Counted from the first letter of the stretch, positions 25,850 to 38,580 are shown. The stretch is 60,000 bases of DNA from Strigamia acuminata (GCA_949358305.1 OX442314.1:23493060-23553059); one strand, 5' to 3'. Notes: generated by a model from the sequence alone, not told the origin. Numbers and translations are program-made.

Positions 25850-25945
25850 GACGTTACATTTTCGAAATACAAGACGCAACCCCCCACATTTGGTTGAATT
25901 TTTTAAAGTAAAAAACCGCATCTTATAGTCCGTAAAATACGATAA
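25850..25945. repeat. Fragment of a dispersed repeat (TCTTATAGTCCGTAAAATAC)
   Basis: The sequence TCTTATAGTCCGTAAAATAC and its neighbourhood resemble terminal sequences common in DNA-transposon-derived repeats, and a related piece occurs at about 8083. Boundaries are not defined. Confidence 0.35.
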
Positions 25946-27478
25946 GTCCAGTTCCGAAAGCTAAAGATGCGAATTGCGAACCATAGAGCTCTTAAGTGTG
26001 AACTCTCTTAAAAGTGCATCTGAATTTATTTGTATATGTGACCACTAGGGTGGCCCCAGCAGCAAAGATAAGTGCTTTTGATTTGGTTGAGAAAAATACT
26101 TGTCCAGTAAAATGTCCAACACAACACACAAACAGGAATTAAATACAAAAAAACCTCTTGATGACGGGCCAAATAAAAAACTGAACTTCAGCCCTCATTA
26201 GGGCATAGAGCTATCATGCAGTTAAACAGAACCTGGCATACCGAGTGTCTATTCACTAAAACTAGTTCATATCACAGAACAATTGCAGATCCGTCCTAAA
26301 TGCACAAAGCATTTCTAAGAAGCAGACACTGATTGATAATGGATATTTCGATTCAAGTTGCGAGCTGATTTATCAAACTCTTAATTAAGATACGAAGTCA
26401 GTCCTCATTTATAGGGCGAGTATGAACAGGAATTAAATATCGAATTAAAATTTAAGGCAGTTAAAATTCACTGCTTTGACAAGCTCGTTTATAACTATCG
26501 TTTTATTACACCACTTTTATAGGTAGCTTTGCAACCGTAATTTTTTTTTTTTTAAACTTTTTTTCAAACAGTTATTTTTAATTTTTTTTTTATTATCGTA
26601 AATCTAGACCAGAATAATTTAACACTTCATTCATTAAGAAAAGTATTCCCTCAAGGAAATCATCAATCGAACCTATCAAAAAAAATATTTTTTTCTTCTA
26701 AAAATTCAAGTTGAAAACATTCAAATTTATGGTAATTATAGTTTGTAACTAGCAACAAACATATTAACATAAATTAAAGATTTTGTACAAAATCAAATGG
26801 CCATGCGACTCAAGGCAGCCATACCTCTTTTCTTTTTCATATAGACCAAGATTCCTATCTGTCAAATGGGAGTCGAGACAAGGACGAATCCCATAAAACA
26901 AATTTCATTTACAATTAAACGAAATCAAGTAAACGCAAACAATTATTCTCAAAATCCGCTTGATACATAACTGGCCTACATACACGCAACAGTTCGTGAT
27001 CATTATCTTGTTTTACAACTCTAATCAATCTCCATCTATTTTACAACACAAAAATTACATTATTTTGATCCCACAATTAATTTCCCCAGCAGGAGATGCA
27101 TAATACCAAACCACATCCAAAGCATGGACAAAAAAAAGTAGTTTCAGGCTTGAAACTCGCATAAACTAGATGGAGAATGGCCATAGAGGAAGAAAATCAA
27201 ACATGGCGCATTTTCTGATTTCCTGCTCTTTAGTAGCATTTGTCACGAAAAGTTGTTTCAAAAACACGCCCACTGAGCATACACACCTTCCCAGATTTAA
27301 TTCAAGCACTTCCTCTTAGCGCAAGTTACGCTATTTCTTTCTAAGACATACAGTCTTGGTCATAAAAATCGTCCCAGTCCAGCTTGAGGCTCGCCTGTAG
27401 AATGAGCGTTCTTGGCTGTATCCACCAGGTAGTGCAAAAACTCACTGATATGTTGTGATAAATTGATGTCGCACAATC
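25946..27478. other. Non-coding DNA, nothing recognised
   Basis: No gene or well-bounded repeat was recognised. Confidence 0.5.
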
Positions 27479-27486
27479 ATCTAAAC

Positions 27487-27786
27487 CAGGGATCGGCAAC
27501 CTTTTGAGACGGAAGAGCCAAAAGTTACAATTTACAAAATTTCCCAGTTTTTAAAGAGCTACTAACATTTGTTTCAATATGCGCTGCAAAAATCAAGCAA
27601 TCAACCAAAAAAATATAAGTTACTCGCTTGATTAGGCATTGTACAGTTTGCAGTATATTTTTTTTTGCAGTATAATATTTTTTATGACTTTTGAAAATAA
27701 ATAAAATAATATAATTATTAATATTTGCGCATGGAACTGGAGAGCCGCATCTTGACATCGAAAGAGCCGCAGGTTGCCGACCCCTG
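27487..27786. mobile_element. hAT-like MITE, exactly 300 bp, perfect target duplication
   Basis: Terminal inverted repeats CAGGGATCGGCAACC and CAGGGGTCGGCAACC (reverse complement of the right end) are nearly identical. Both flanks are ATCTAAAC (27479-27486, 27787-27794), an 8-bp hAT-type duplication. The CAGGGGTCGGCAACC terminus is of a type widespread among animal hAT MITEs. No transposase. Confidence 0.9.
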
Positions 27787-27884
27787 ATCTAAACACATGA
27801 TGTGACATACCGAGTGTGGCTTCCCCATGAGAGCTAGAAAGTAGACCACACTTGTTATTACTATGTCTATTTATTTCTATTTAC

Positions 27885-27972
27885 TTCTATTTATTTATTT
27901 ATTTATTTATTTATTATTTTATTCTATTTATTTATTTATTTATTTATTTATTATTTTATTCTATTTATTTCC
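27885..27972. repeat. TTTA microsatellite
   Basis: (TTTA)n runs interrupted twice by TTATTTTATTCTA. The Tyr/Leu/Phe-rich 60-codon frame here is its translation. Confidence 0.85.
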
Positions 27973-27974
27973 TC

Positions 27975-30370
27975 ATTTTATTAAATTTAAATCAAACTTT
28001 TTACCAAAACCAACTTGAATTTTTGAATAAATAAATAAATAATAAAAAAAGAATATTTTTTCCACTGAACCTGAACCTGAACCTCAATAACCTCCTCATC
28101 AATTCATCCTTATAAAACAAGCACTTCCATAACTCCACCTTAAACAGGTACTTTGTATGCATCACCAAAGTGAAGATGATTCCTTCCAAGAACTTCAAGC
28201 CAACAAAATGACAGAGGCATAACAAATTACAGGGCTTTAGCATCTAAGCAAAACTAAAAAAAAAAATTAATTTAAAAAAAAGGAGGAAAAAACTAAATAA
28301 AAAAAAAAAACTTTTCATCATTTAAGCAGACGCGGTTCAGGCGAGAAAGCATAATTCATCCACAAAAATATGGGCGGATTATTTCAACAGGTAAATAAAT
28401 TTTCAAAGACAGTTTTAGCAACTCCCCTCGTGGCCAGACATTTGTACACATGGTAATAAGTTCGAAGGAACATCCCTTAGAAACCGTGCTGCAAGGCAAC
28501 ATCTTGATGCAAGCTCGTGCAAAGAAATTCAGTCAGCTGGCAGTGAATCACCACAAATAAGTTCTCGTGTCATTTTACAAGCTACTGCCCATGTTGCCCA
28601 CTTGTTTAACAGCTTGCCGAGTACTTACCAAGTTTGGTATAATGGGCAAATTTTTATTTTTATTACCCTTGAATGTCTTTTGCATGATTTTAACCGCATC
28701 TCGCTTGTCAAAACCCACTCATAACAATCCTTGAAAAATGTCTACTCTATCATTACAGCCATTACTTTTCTTTTTAATGTCTAAGTAACAAACGGCAACA
28801 AATTCGTGACTTTTAGCAAAACCTGTTGATGCTATAGCGTCTCTTCTCTTCATTTTTCTGATTTGTGGCAAGTAGGTGTGACCAGTCACGACTCGCAGTT
28901 GACCTGCATTTTCAGCAATATTATAAAACGCATTTATTGTTTCACAAACACGAGATTCCATAACTGCCCACACTGCATTGCAAACTGTCATAAAGTGACC
29001 TTACGGATGTCACAGCATTGTTGGATAATTGATAAAGGCCATTCGATGACCCCTGCAGCAAGGTTGTATAATGTGGGTGTATCCAAAAATCACTTTGTAT
29101 CTGAACAATTAGAGATATCTTAATTTCAAATAAATTTTTTTAAGGTTTTTTATTTTTAATATCCAAGTCCACTCGATAAACGGTTGGGCAAATATCGCTT
29201 AGTAATTGCTCCCCTCCAAAGGCACGATCTATAGATTTGATTGATAAATTGATACATATAATAATAATTCATCATTTTGTTAATTACAATCACGTTTTCA
29301 AGTGCACAATTACGCACAAATGTTTCTTTTTTTTTACAAAAAAAAATAAATAAAAATTTAAATGCAAAGCTAGATCTGAAGGTGGTTATCGAGGATGAAG
29401 GAATTACCGGAAAGTAGTTGACCATCAGATCGAAATTTACTGGATTAGGGAGTCAAGGAACAATAAGGAATGTTCCGATGTAGTTTTTTTTTTGGACATT
29501 TATTCGGCAACTTTTCTACTCGGAATATTGCAACAAAAAATAATTGAAATAAATGTTAACCTAAAAAGTCAAAATCATCGACACAACAACTGCAAAGTGG
29601 TGATCTTCGCCCTTGGTCTTGAAATTGGCTGTCATTACCTTTGTAAGATTATGATGTCATAACATGCAGCAGTTCACAGACTAGTTAATTTAGCGCCAAA
29701 TATGCTCTCAATGATAACAAAAGTAGCAATGCATTAATCTTCTTCAATTTAATTTGCATCTCAAGCGTATATTTAGCAAATAATGAGTAATCACTAGCTG
29801 CATTCAAAAACTAGTGTTATAAAGAGTTGTAGGTGTTTGTATTTTTCTGATCAACCACACGATAGTGTCACTAGGACCTATTCATTTTAATGAATGTGAC
29901 GATTTTGTCACCCCAACCAAAGCACAAGCACACCTGACTATAGTAACTGCGTGGAATCGTGAGCCAATATCATTACAACAGGTGTAATAAGGGAAAGACG
30001 ACCTGCACACATTATTGTGATTCCAAAATCTCGCGTTTTTGAATATTTATTGTATTCGTACGCGCGACAGCAATTAATATTGTTAAGTGTCTTAATTAAT
30101 TAAGTAATGATTAGTGATTTAATGTGTATTGTTTAATGTTTATTTGTTTATTGCTTAATATGTCATGAAAATCAATGCCATTGTTGTTTACATAAAAGAT
30201 AAGATGGAGTTGGTGAAAAATTTAATTGTGACATTTCCGCGTTGGGGTGAATGTAATTTTGTTGGCAGAAGAATATGATTTGGTTTTGGGTGGTATCTGT
30301 GCAGGGGTAATGGGAATGTCAATGGTATTTCAATGGTAAATGAGAATTTTAGGGTGTTTTGGTGTAGTTT
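27975..30370. other. Mostly non-coding; one weak transposase-like fragment
   Basis: A minus-strand frame at 28719-28991 (90 codons, with a GHTYLP motif followed by a basic stretch) loosely resembles a GHTxLPCD-type segment seen in some DDE transposase relatives, but it is isolated and lacks supporting neighbours. Nothing else is recognisable. Confidence 0.3.
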
Positions 30371-30374
30371 GTTG

Positions 30375-30427
30375 GGTGTATGACACGTCCACGTAATGCA
30401 GAACGTTACGTGGACGTGTCATACACC
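30375..30427. repeat. Perfect 22-bp inverted repeat, 9-nt loop
   Basis: GGTGTATGACACGTCCACGT... (30375-30396) pairs without mismatch with 30406-30427 around the loop 30397-30405. Pairing stops abruptly outside the arms. Confidence 0.85.
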
Positions 30428-30429
30428 GT

Positions 30430-30910
30430 TCACGGTAGTTTTCGCGCTTATGAATGTTCATTGAAGTCGAGGAACGTCGTGGTTATGAATATACAGTCAT
30501 TCGTAACCGCAACGTCGCGGGCATAAACAGTGGCAGTATTCTAAACCGCGAATCTATGAATATCGCGCGCATTATGGATCACCGCGCTGGGATTGGCTGA
30601 GACCCATTGATGTCGATTCGTTTCCTCGACGTAAGTTTTCTCAAATTCGATGTTCTCGAGATTTTAGCTTCTCTTTTTCTTACAAGGGGGGCCCCAGACC
30701 TAACCTTATCTGTTTTTAGCAAAGTCGACGAAATGAGGATTTTCATCAATGTATTTCAATGCATCTCTCAACCAATCACAGCGCGTCATGAAAATAATAC
30801 GTTCACGTCGAACATGAACGTAGCCACTTCGTTTATAAAAAGTAGGTCTAGATTCAGAGTACAGCTTTGGAACCCTTCAACCGGCAGTGCTAAAAACTCC
30901 CTCTAGACTG
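30430..30910. other. GC-richer segment with an inner inverted repeat, probably an old mobile element
   Basis: The segment GCGCTGGGATTGGCTGAG (about 30582-30600) reappears inverted as CTCAACCAATCACAGCGCG (about 30766-30784). CpG-containing words are common here, unlike the flanks. The 99-codon plus-strand frame at 30607-30906 lies inside and I cannot support it as a gene. Confidence 0.35.
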
Positions 30911-32108
30911 GGCAACTCATTCATTATTCAAATGCTCCAATTACTTTCTCTTGCTAGAACTACAACAGGAAGTTTAATAGATCCAAGAACGTTGTCACAC
31001 TAAAAAAGATAAAACGAAATAAGTCATCTCCACATTCTTTGTGGTTATTTTTTTTTAAATTTTATAACACTCATCTATCTATTACTGCACGATGCTCCTT
31101 TAGATACGCGTGAGTCCAATGATGTGCTCAATAAATACACGGGTGTGGTTTTAATATTTTGAAAATCAATTTTCTACTTTCAGTGGAACCACCTACATTC
31201 ACTGAATTTTCCCTACACCCACCAGTGGGAGGGAAGATGAAATCCTCCCGTATTACACTAATGCCCTCTGCACCGTGGAAAATTTCCTATCCTTTAATTG
31301 AAGCATATAGGAACTCCATAAAGCAAAGAAGGAATTTAGGCGGATTTTAAATGACTAACTATAGTTGTAAATTAAATTTGAAGAAAAAAAAACTACTCAG
31401 GAAATAAAAATTCAAATTATTTCCTCATGCCGATCCCTTGTCTAGGCCATTAATTCAAGTACATATGGATTAGTTTCTTTTTATTTTCGACTTCTAGCCC
31501 ATACATTACAAACTATTGCAACTTGATGAATGCAAATTAACATTTCAACTTAATGTCACGTTGTCTTACCAGGGTCATATCATTAACATAACTAGGATTA
31601 AAGGTCATCTTCATTAGTTTATGGACACAATCAAAGAAGAAATCACTTGCAATTCACACATCAAAGTCAACCCTAGTGATAGTGATATACTGGAATAATC
31701 TTTTGCTTGAATTAAACTCCTACAGTTCGCGCCCGTTATCTTGATGCTAAATTCATACTGCATATTCCATTCTGCGCAGATGCTTTTCTAATTCCAGTTG
31801 TTATTTAGCACTATTAAGCCTATTATTCTAAAATGAAGTAAATAAACAACAATAAACTCATTACTAAAAGTAATTTACAGCGTAGTACCAAAATATTTAT
31901 AAAAACAAGTCGTAACACAGTTAAGACTTCTCATTTACATACATTACATAGAGTGTCTTGACAATTGTGTGATCCAGAAGAGCTTGCTGGACCAAACCTA
32001 TACCCAGCAATGTTAAATTCCCATCTGAACTACCTCTTAGTCCTGACAACTTTCCGGAACCCGTTCTATGTCCAATACATTGCAGTACATTGCAATTGAT
32101 AACAGTCA
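30911..32108. other. Mostly non-coding; one weak exon candidate at 31184-31350
   Basis: A strong acceptor-like CTACTTTCAG ends at about 31182 and is followed by an open frame to a stop at 31350 (a Pro-rich start, ending NLGGF). There is no matching upstream exon, donor or poly-A signal, so this remains a candidate only. A copy of the 'CTTGATGCCAAATTC' family end lies at about 31722-31830. Confidence 0.25.
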
Positions 32109-32111
32109 TTA

Positions 32112-32180
32112 GGTGCGTTCAATGTGTAATTACTTTTCCTTTTCTTACTTTAAATGAAAGTCATTTTCGTTGAATGCACA
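32112..32180. mobile_element. Very short MITE flanked by TTA
   Basis: GGTGCGTTCAATG at the left and the inverse CGTTGAATGCACA at the right lie between TTA trinucleotides (32109-32111, 32181-32183), as for PIF/Harbinger-like elements. Only 69 bp, so the assignment is tentative. Confidence 0.45.
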
Positions 32181-32183
32181 TTA

Positions 32184-34395
32184 GTTGGTACCAGAAAATG
32201 GCTATTTAAAAGACCTGATTTTATAGATATGATAGAAGATGTACAAAGCAGAAAAGGAAGTCTGTACGTGCTTCCTGGACAGTGACTATTCAAGCATAAC
32301 TTTTAAAAGTCACGAAACATTCGTAATTTTCGCCTTGTGTAAAGCATATAAAGCCACTAATAAGTCACTAAGTCACCACCAAAGCAACATTTTAATAAGT
32401 GAGAGTAAAGGTCAGTGTTTGACCTATTTTACTACTTTGTGATGGACATTTTCAATTTGCATATAAAACTACTAAAATCTGAGTCTACAATGAAAAGTAG
32501 ACACCGATAGTGAAGGCCATTAACTCCCATCCCAACATATCACAAAACCACATAGTCAAAACATAAACAAACCTCGCGTGCTTGAATCAACCTGTATAGA
32601 AAGAGAAAGCTCATTCCATTGTTTTGAAAAGTAATTTTTCCAGTAATCCACCCACTTGCAACTATCCTTTCTTTTTTTTATGAAATAATGTACTAACTTC
32701 TGACGAATACAAAGGAAAACCAGTTAAAGGTAATCATTCTCTTCACTTTGCTTACTAAATCATTGTGTGTGGTCTTTTAATATAATCAGAGACACGTTGT
32801 ATATAGGCCAGCGCCACCATCACCACACCCTAATTATGTGAATCTTCAAAATGAGAAGGGTCATTTTTAAGGTCGTGAGAATTGCCCATTAACAAAGTAC
32901 CATGGCAATTCCAATTTAGAAAAATATGTAAATTAGACAAATTAACCAAGATGTCTTTCGTAGAAATATTGATGTCACCATTTTACAAACGACAATTTAC
33001 CAACTTTTAAAAATGTATAAAAATAGGAGAAATAAAATCTCTACTTCAATTGACATTGCCTAGTTTTCAAATTTGAGGACGTCACACTTGAAAAGCCATT
33101 TCAACGAAACAACATTTTTAAAAAACATACTTAAACAGGCAGTCCAATCTCGAATGTAAATTTTGTGTCATTTGATCTGATCAGCTTTCCTGCAAGTCTT
33201 AATCTAACTCAGTGGTTCTTAACCTTTTCGTAGTCCAGCCCCCCAACCGTAGATTCTCAAAATATCTTCATCAGTTTTTATATACCACAAACAATAAAAA
33301 TTGCACATTTGTTACTATTAAAACACAAACTACAGTTCACACCCGGTATCTTGATGCTAAATTCGTACAGCGCATCCCATTCTGCGCAGACGATTTTCTA
33401 ATCCCAGTTGTTATTTAGCAGCATTAAGCCTATTACTTTTTTTGTCTTCGGTCGCAGAGAGCATGCACCAATTCTAGACAACAAAACACATTCATCTACA
33501 ATTTAATATAAATTTTATAGATTTGCCTTAATTTATTACTAAATTTAAAAAAATTATTATGCTGAAATTGAAGTAGGTTAATGGATTGAATGATTTAGTC
33601 TTCTTGCATACCACAGCAACCACACCCAGATGAAAGCGTTCTCACTTTCTTTTTCCACTGTCCAGCTATTTACTCTCAGGTCAAATGTGTCCAAACAAGA
33701 CTCTAACCAACAAAAAAAAATCAAAAATAATTCTTTCATCACTCGTCCCAACTACAAAAAATACTTCAACGTGTAAACAATTATTTTTTCCCTACACTTT
33801 CTTAATTGAATTTTAATGCAATTAACTTTTTCTTACTCAACTCAATGTAATGTAAACAGTTCTAAACTGCTTTACATGATCAAAAAATCAGATTAAACTA
33901 TCTTCAAAAACTGCACCTCTGTACAAGCAAAAATCCAATCAACAAGGATAGAGCAGAAAGCGCACTGCATTTATACCTGTCGGTTGTTCGAATCCTGTGG
34001 GTACAGATGTATGACTTTTGTAAATGGCCATCTCATCCATTACATCCAAATGAAATATTAACAAATTTTCAAATCTCAACCAACTCATTTCCAACCTTTA
34101 TATCATCCCATCCAATTAAGCGCCCAATTTTTCAATTTAAATTAAACTAATTCATTAACAGCCTTTCAACAGCACAATTTTTTTATTGCACAATTTCATC
34201 ACTTGATTTATCATGGCATTCAACTTTATCACACTCATGACGTTCAATGATTTCGGATTCAACTGATAGTCAGTTTTGACACAAATTTCTTAGTCAAAAT
34301 TAATCTCGCTTAAATAAGCCATTTCCTGCACCACCATATTCGGTTCAATCTGTGTGATTAATAGTTTATTTGTAAAATTAAGTCCTTTTTAAAAT
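32184..34395. other. Non-coding DNA with a hAT-type end and a nested repeat copy
   Basis: CAGTGGTTCTTAACC at 33210 is a typical hAT terminus, but its partner was not found. A 'CTTGATGCTAAATTC' family copy (about 33332-33435) lies just downstream and may have inserted in it. No gene is recognisable. Confidence 0.4.
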
Positions 34396-34397
34396 TA

Positions 34398-34790
34398 CAG
34401 TAGGGCCTCGATTATCCGAACTAATTGGGGACTTGGGTGTTCAAAAAACCGAATTGTTCGGATAATCGAACATTAGGTTTATACACATACTGTACTGCAT
34501 ATAAAAATAGAAAATTATTAAAATATAGTTAGAAAGCATTAAAACCGACCAAAATGGATAAAAATCGTCAAAAAACATTAAAAACCGATTAAAAACATGT
34601 GAAAATCGTCAAAAAACATTAAAAACCGATTAAAAATATGAGAGAATCGTCAAAAAACACATTAAAAATCGATTTAAAAACCGATAAACCGGTAAAAAAA
34701 AAAATTGATAAAAAAATCGCTTTACTAAAAAATCGGATAATCAATCGTTCGTTTCGTATAAGCAATGTTCCGATAATCGAAGCTTTACTG
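34398..34790. mobile_element. pogo/Tigger-like MITE, second subfamily
   Basis: The ends CAGTAGGGCCTCGATTATCC and (reverse complement of the right end) CAGTAAAGCTTCGATTATCG are imperfect inverted repeats flanked by TA (34396-34397, 34791-34792). The 'CCTCGATTATCCGAA' style of terminus is characteristic of pogo/Tigger elements. The interior has repeated AAAAACCGATTAAAAA and ATCGTCAAAAAACA units. No transposase. Confidence 0.82.
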
Positions 34791-34792
34791 TA

Positions 34793-35918
34793 TTATTATT
34801 TTAATTTTTAATTTTTATGATTTTTAGGCAGTAAAATATCAGTTTAAAATTGTTTCGACCTCCAGTTATTCAAAAAATAAATTCGTGCATCAGAATTTGC
34901 TATTTGCATTTCTTAGTAGACATTTCATTTAATTTTGTTTATTTATTATTTCAGAAACAATCGGAAAATGAAAACTTTCCCATGGTCTCTTTTCTTCATT
35001 TGGAATTGACTTACGGCAGAATCGCATGTAGGTGACATAAATTGTAATCGATCTTTATTGCTTTTATAAAAGCTTTCACAATTTCCCAACTGCACATCAT
35101 AATAATTCAAAACACCAATTAAAAGAAATTATTTCTTCACAAAAAAAAAAAATCTCAAATTCCCACCTTAATTCCAATTCTCCTAACGTGAACACACAAG
35201 TGCACATGAGGTCACATATTTTACTCAATCTAAAACCTCGCCATTTTCTTCCCACACTCGATCCACATTCAATCCTCCAATCTTTTAGCCAAAACTTAAT
35301 TTCCCCTTCCACAAACAAACCTTTGTTTACAAACAGAAGCTACAAAACCAAAAAAAAAAAATAATAATAAAAAAAAAAAATAATAAATAAACAATTTAAA
35401 AAAAATTCTACTTTCTTTAAACAATAGGTCTTACAAATTACTTGAAAAAATATGGCTTTATCGTGCCTGGGAGTTTGCAGCCTAACATATTATTAAATGC
35501 AAATAATTAGAGTGTGCATTGCAAGATGAAGGCGACGCTTCTGGTCTTAGCTTAAAAGGCCAGGCCACACACTTGCTTTATCGATTAATCTGATAAAAAT
35601 GCAAGCTAGGGTGGTATTAAAAAAAGAAATTGTAAAAAATTAAAAATAGAAGGTCACCAAGAAAGCTTCTTAATTTATTGCTGCACTTGCACAACAAAAA
35701 ATGCAAAAAGTCGGATTAAAATCTAATTAGTTATATACAATCAAAAAACATTATTAGTTGTCACCAACTTTAATACATTTCTATTAATGAAGCTCGTTTG
35801 GAGCTTTATCTTCATTTGCAATTCCGCCCACTGTATTTCTTCCCTATCTTTACACGCCGTGAAATTTTACGCTAATCGGTAGCAATGTTAGTTATTACAC
35901 ATTTCCTGAGAGAAAACA
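34793..35918. other. Non-coding DNA, nothing recognised
   Basis: AT-rich with poly-A tracts at about 35350-35400. No exon is supported. Confidence 0.5.
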
Positions 35919-35921
35919 GTT

Positions 35922-36178
35922 GGCGCATTCAAAAAAATTAACACAACATGAGAATTAGCGCTACTTGTTAACATGAGATGGCATTTTTGAGCATAATTCG
36001 TGCTACCAGGTAGCACTATTATTAACACAAGATTATCGTTCCCAAAAATCACAGTTATGTTTAAAACAGACTGGATTGGCCGCCATTTTTTAAGTTACAT
36101 CCAGACAAGCAGTTTAAAAAGCAGTTTAAACATGTTGTTTAAAATGCTGTTTAGTCTAAATTAATTTATGAATGCGCC
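35922..36178. mobile_element. MITE with GGCGCATTC ends
   Basis: GGCGCATTCAAAAAAATTAA at the left and the inverse (TTATGAATGCGCC) at the right delimit 257 bp. The terminus type is like PIF/Harbinger MITEs, but no clean 3-bp duplication is visible, so the superfamily is uncertain. Confidence 0.55.
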
Positions 36179-36179
36179 T

Positions 36180-37425
36180 ACAAGGGATTTTACTTAAGAT
36201 TCTCCTATTAAATCTCGTAACTTAACATCGACTACACTTTCTTGAATGTGTTTCGTGCTCTCCTCGTTGGAAACCAGTCTGACCAACATTTAATTCTGGA
36301 GCAATTGTCATGTATCACAGTAAAAAAAAAAGAATTTTGCGTTAAGAAAGTTTCGGACAAAAAAGAAGCTTTGACCTGTTCTGACCCATTCCATCTTTAA
36401 AAAAAAAAAATAGAAAAAAAGCAGTTATGGTAAATTGAAACAGGTCATTAAAAAATATACAATTTTGTCATTAATTAATATTTTTTTGCGTTGGATAAGC
36501 TCAAGATTTCATACTTTCTCGGCACGGTGAAGCACGTCTATGCTAGTTTTGTCCTTCCTCGCCGTGTCCATTTTCTGTCAATCAACCCCACATGGCTCCA
36601 CGCAGTATTGACACCATAGGTGGCCAAATTTTCCAACTTGTTTTTATTTTTTTCATTCAATCCAATAATTTATCCTTCATATTTTTATTTTTTTCATTTC
36701 TGCTCCGCACTTATTTAATGTTTACTCCACTGTCGTCATCAATTTATCCTTATCTTCCTAATTTGGTGTTCAATTAAATCAAAACAGGAGGCAATAGATG
36801 TGGAGCGACTAGAAATGAGGTAAATTAAGTTGAGAAACAAATTTGATTGAACTTAACAAAAAAAGATATAATATTAATTCAGATTGGAACTTTAGCACTA
36901 TACATCACTCTTCCTAACACTCAAAAAATAAATTAAATTACCACAAAAAAAAAATAATATCCAAGTTCAATGTCCAAAATTCTAATTACGCTCGCCACAA
37001 TTTCTTGCTACTCATCCTTAAATTACAACAATTTTGAAATCAGGTGAGAAAATGACATCCAAAAAAACATCTTGATGAGTTTGCCCATTTCACATCTTAT
37101 TAAAAATATAACTTCATCCCATCAACCCTCAAATCCACTTTTATTACCAAAAAAAAATCCTGGCATCCATTAATTTCTAAAAGTTGCTAAACTGCTTGTA
37201 ATGTGCTGAAGGGTCACACTAAAAGTAACAAGTAAGAGAGCTTTTTTAAAATACCTATTAATGCACTTTTTTTTTCTCATTTTGTTCAAAAGGAATTTAT
37301 AACGCTGTCAAAAAAGATTAGATAAAATCTACAGAAAAGAAAAGTAAGTCTATACGAAAATTCAATGCCAAACTTTTTTCCCACCTGTTTTATCCGAATT
37401 TACCCGAACTGAATATTAAATTAAA
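36180..37425. other. Non-coding DNA, nothing recognised
   Basis: Only AT-rich sequence with short random open frames. Confidence 0.5.
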
Positions 37426-37427
37426 TA

Positions 37428-37526
37428 CAGTCGAAACTCTTTATAACTAATCGCGATATAACGAATTATCGATATAACGAATACCTAAAAATGACTGATT
37501 TTCTTCGTTACAAAGAATTTCAACTT
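37428..37526. mobile_element. Deleted 99-bp copy of the CAGTCGAAACTC pogo-like MITE
   Basis: It begins CAGTCGAAACTCTTTATAAC after TA (37426-37427) and ends in a decayed inverse, AAAGAATTTCAACTT, before TA (37527-37528). The interior ATCGCGATATAACGAATTAT is the reverse complement of the right half of the 19340-19519 copy, so this copy is in the opposite orientation and has lost most of its centre. Confidence 0.75.
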
Positions 37527-37528
37527 TA

Positions 37529-38578
37529 AATAAATTCAATCAATTACAGACTGACATGAATCTTCCAAAAGAATGTATAAAATTCCTTCCTAGAATTATT
37601 TCACCCAGACTATAAATAATGCCTCAAAACAATGATCAAACCCGTTGAATTATTTTTTCCCTTTCATTTTAAGTTAGAGACAAAACAACCATTCATCATA
37701 CACAATTTCATTCAACATCATGACCTATCCGCCTCCCATATTTTAATCCTTTCCTTTAACACTAACCTTTAAATAAAAAAACCACAAACACACAAAAATA
37801 CATGTAGGCGTCTTAACCATCTAAATTGTCTTCCCACGGGGTCATTTGCTATTTATGAGGACTTCTTCTCCTCCCACATATCAATTGATTAAAGTACGAC
37901 TGCAGACTTCCAAGTGAGCTTTCTCCTGCTTTTTCTCTCGTCCCTGTCCACACGCCACATGTTTAAATTTACAACGCTGTCGTTGATGCAAATTAAAGCT
38001 GTGTCATCACCAACATTTGCAAATGGAGGGTCCTCTACTCCTCTCACGACGAGAGGAATTCGCTTTGATTTCGTGGTGGGAAGATAAACAAATACAAGGT
38101 CGATATTTCGCGATGCGAATCAAGACGAAATCATAACTTAAAAATTTCGAGGTCTTGAGTAACCAGAAAAAGTTGATTCATTTAGTTGATGGACAGCCAT
38201 TTGTATGAAATGAAGCTACATTTCTGGTTGCACTTAAGACTGTCAAACTTTGCTTGCATTTTTGTTTACTGCGGCTACCTAATTAGAAGTTTAGTTTGCG
38301 CCCGATAATCTTGATGCCAAATTCAACCACTAAATTCCATGTTTTGCACACGACAACACACAAGTCTAAAATTGTTTATTACGCACGAGTGAATTAGTTA
38401 CCTGTTATTATTTCTAAAAAAAACACGTGTTTGTAGTGTTTACGTGCATGCACACACGAATTTTTAAAATTCGAGAAAAGTGCTCCTAATAAAACGCGGG
38501 ATACCCATTCAAAGCGGGTCTAAATAAACCAAAACGACCGTATTCTATATGTAAATTAACCAAAATTACTAAATTCAA
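37529..38578. other. Non-coding DNA with one family end near 38294
   Basis: GTTTGCGCCCGATAATCTTG at about 38294 is another copy of the dispersed 'CTTGATGCCAAATTC' family. Nothing else was recognised. Confidence 0.45.
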
Positions 38579-38580
38579 TA

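Noticed and set aside
25553-25921. 122-codon minus-strand frame as a gene
   Set aside because: It crosses a dispersed repeat copy and unrelated flank; no motif is recognisable.
30607-30906. 99-codon plus-strand frame as a gene
   Set aside because: It lies in a segment with inner inverted repeats, and no domain or splice evidence was found.
33975-34015. Possible tRNA from a GTTCGAATCC-like T-loop
   Set aside because: The flanking bases do not form a T stem, and no acceptor, D or anticodon arm could be paired.
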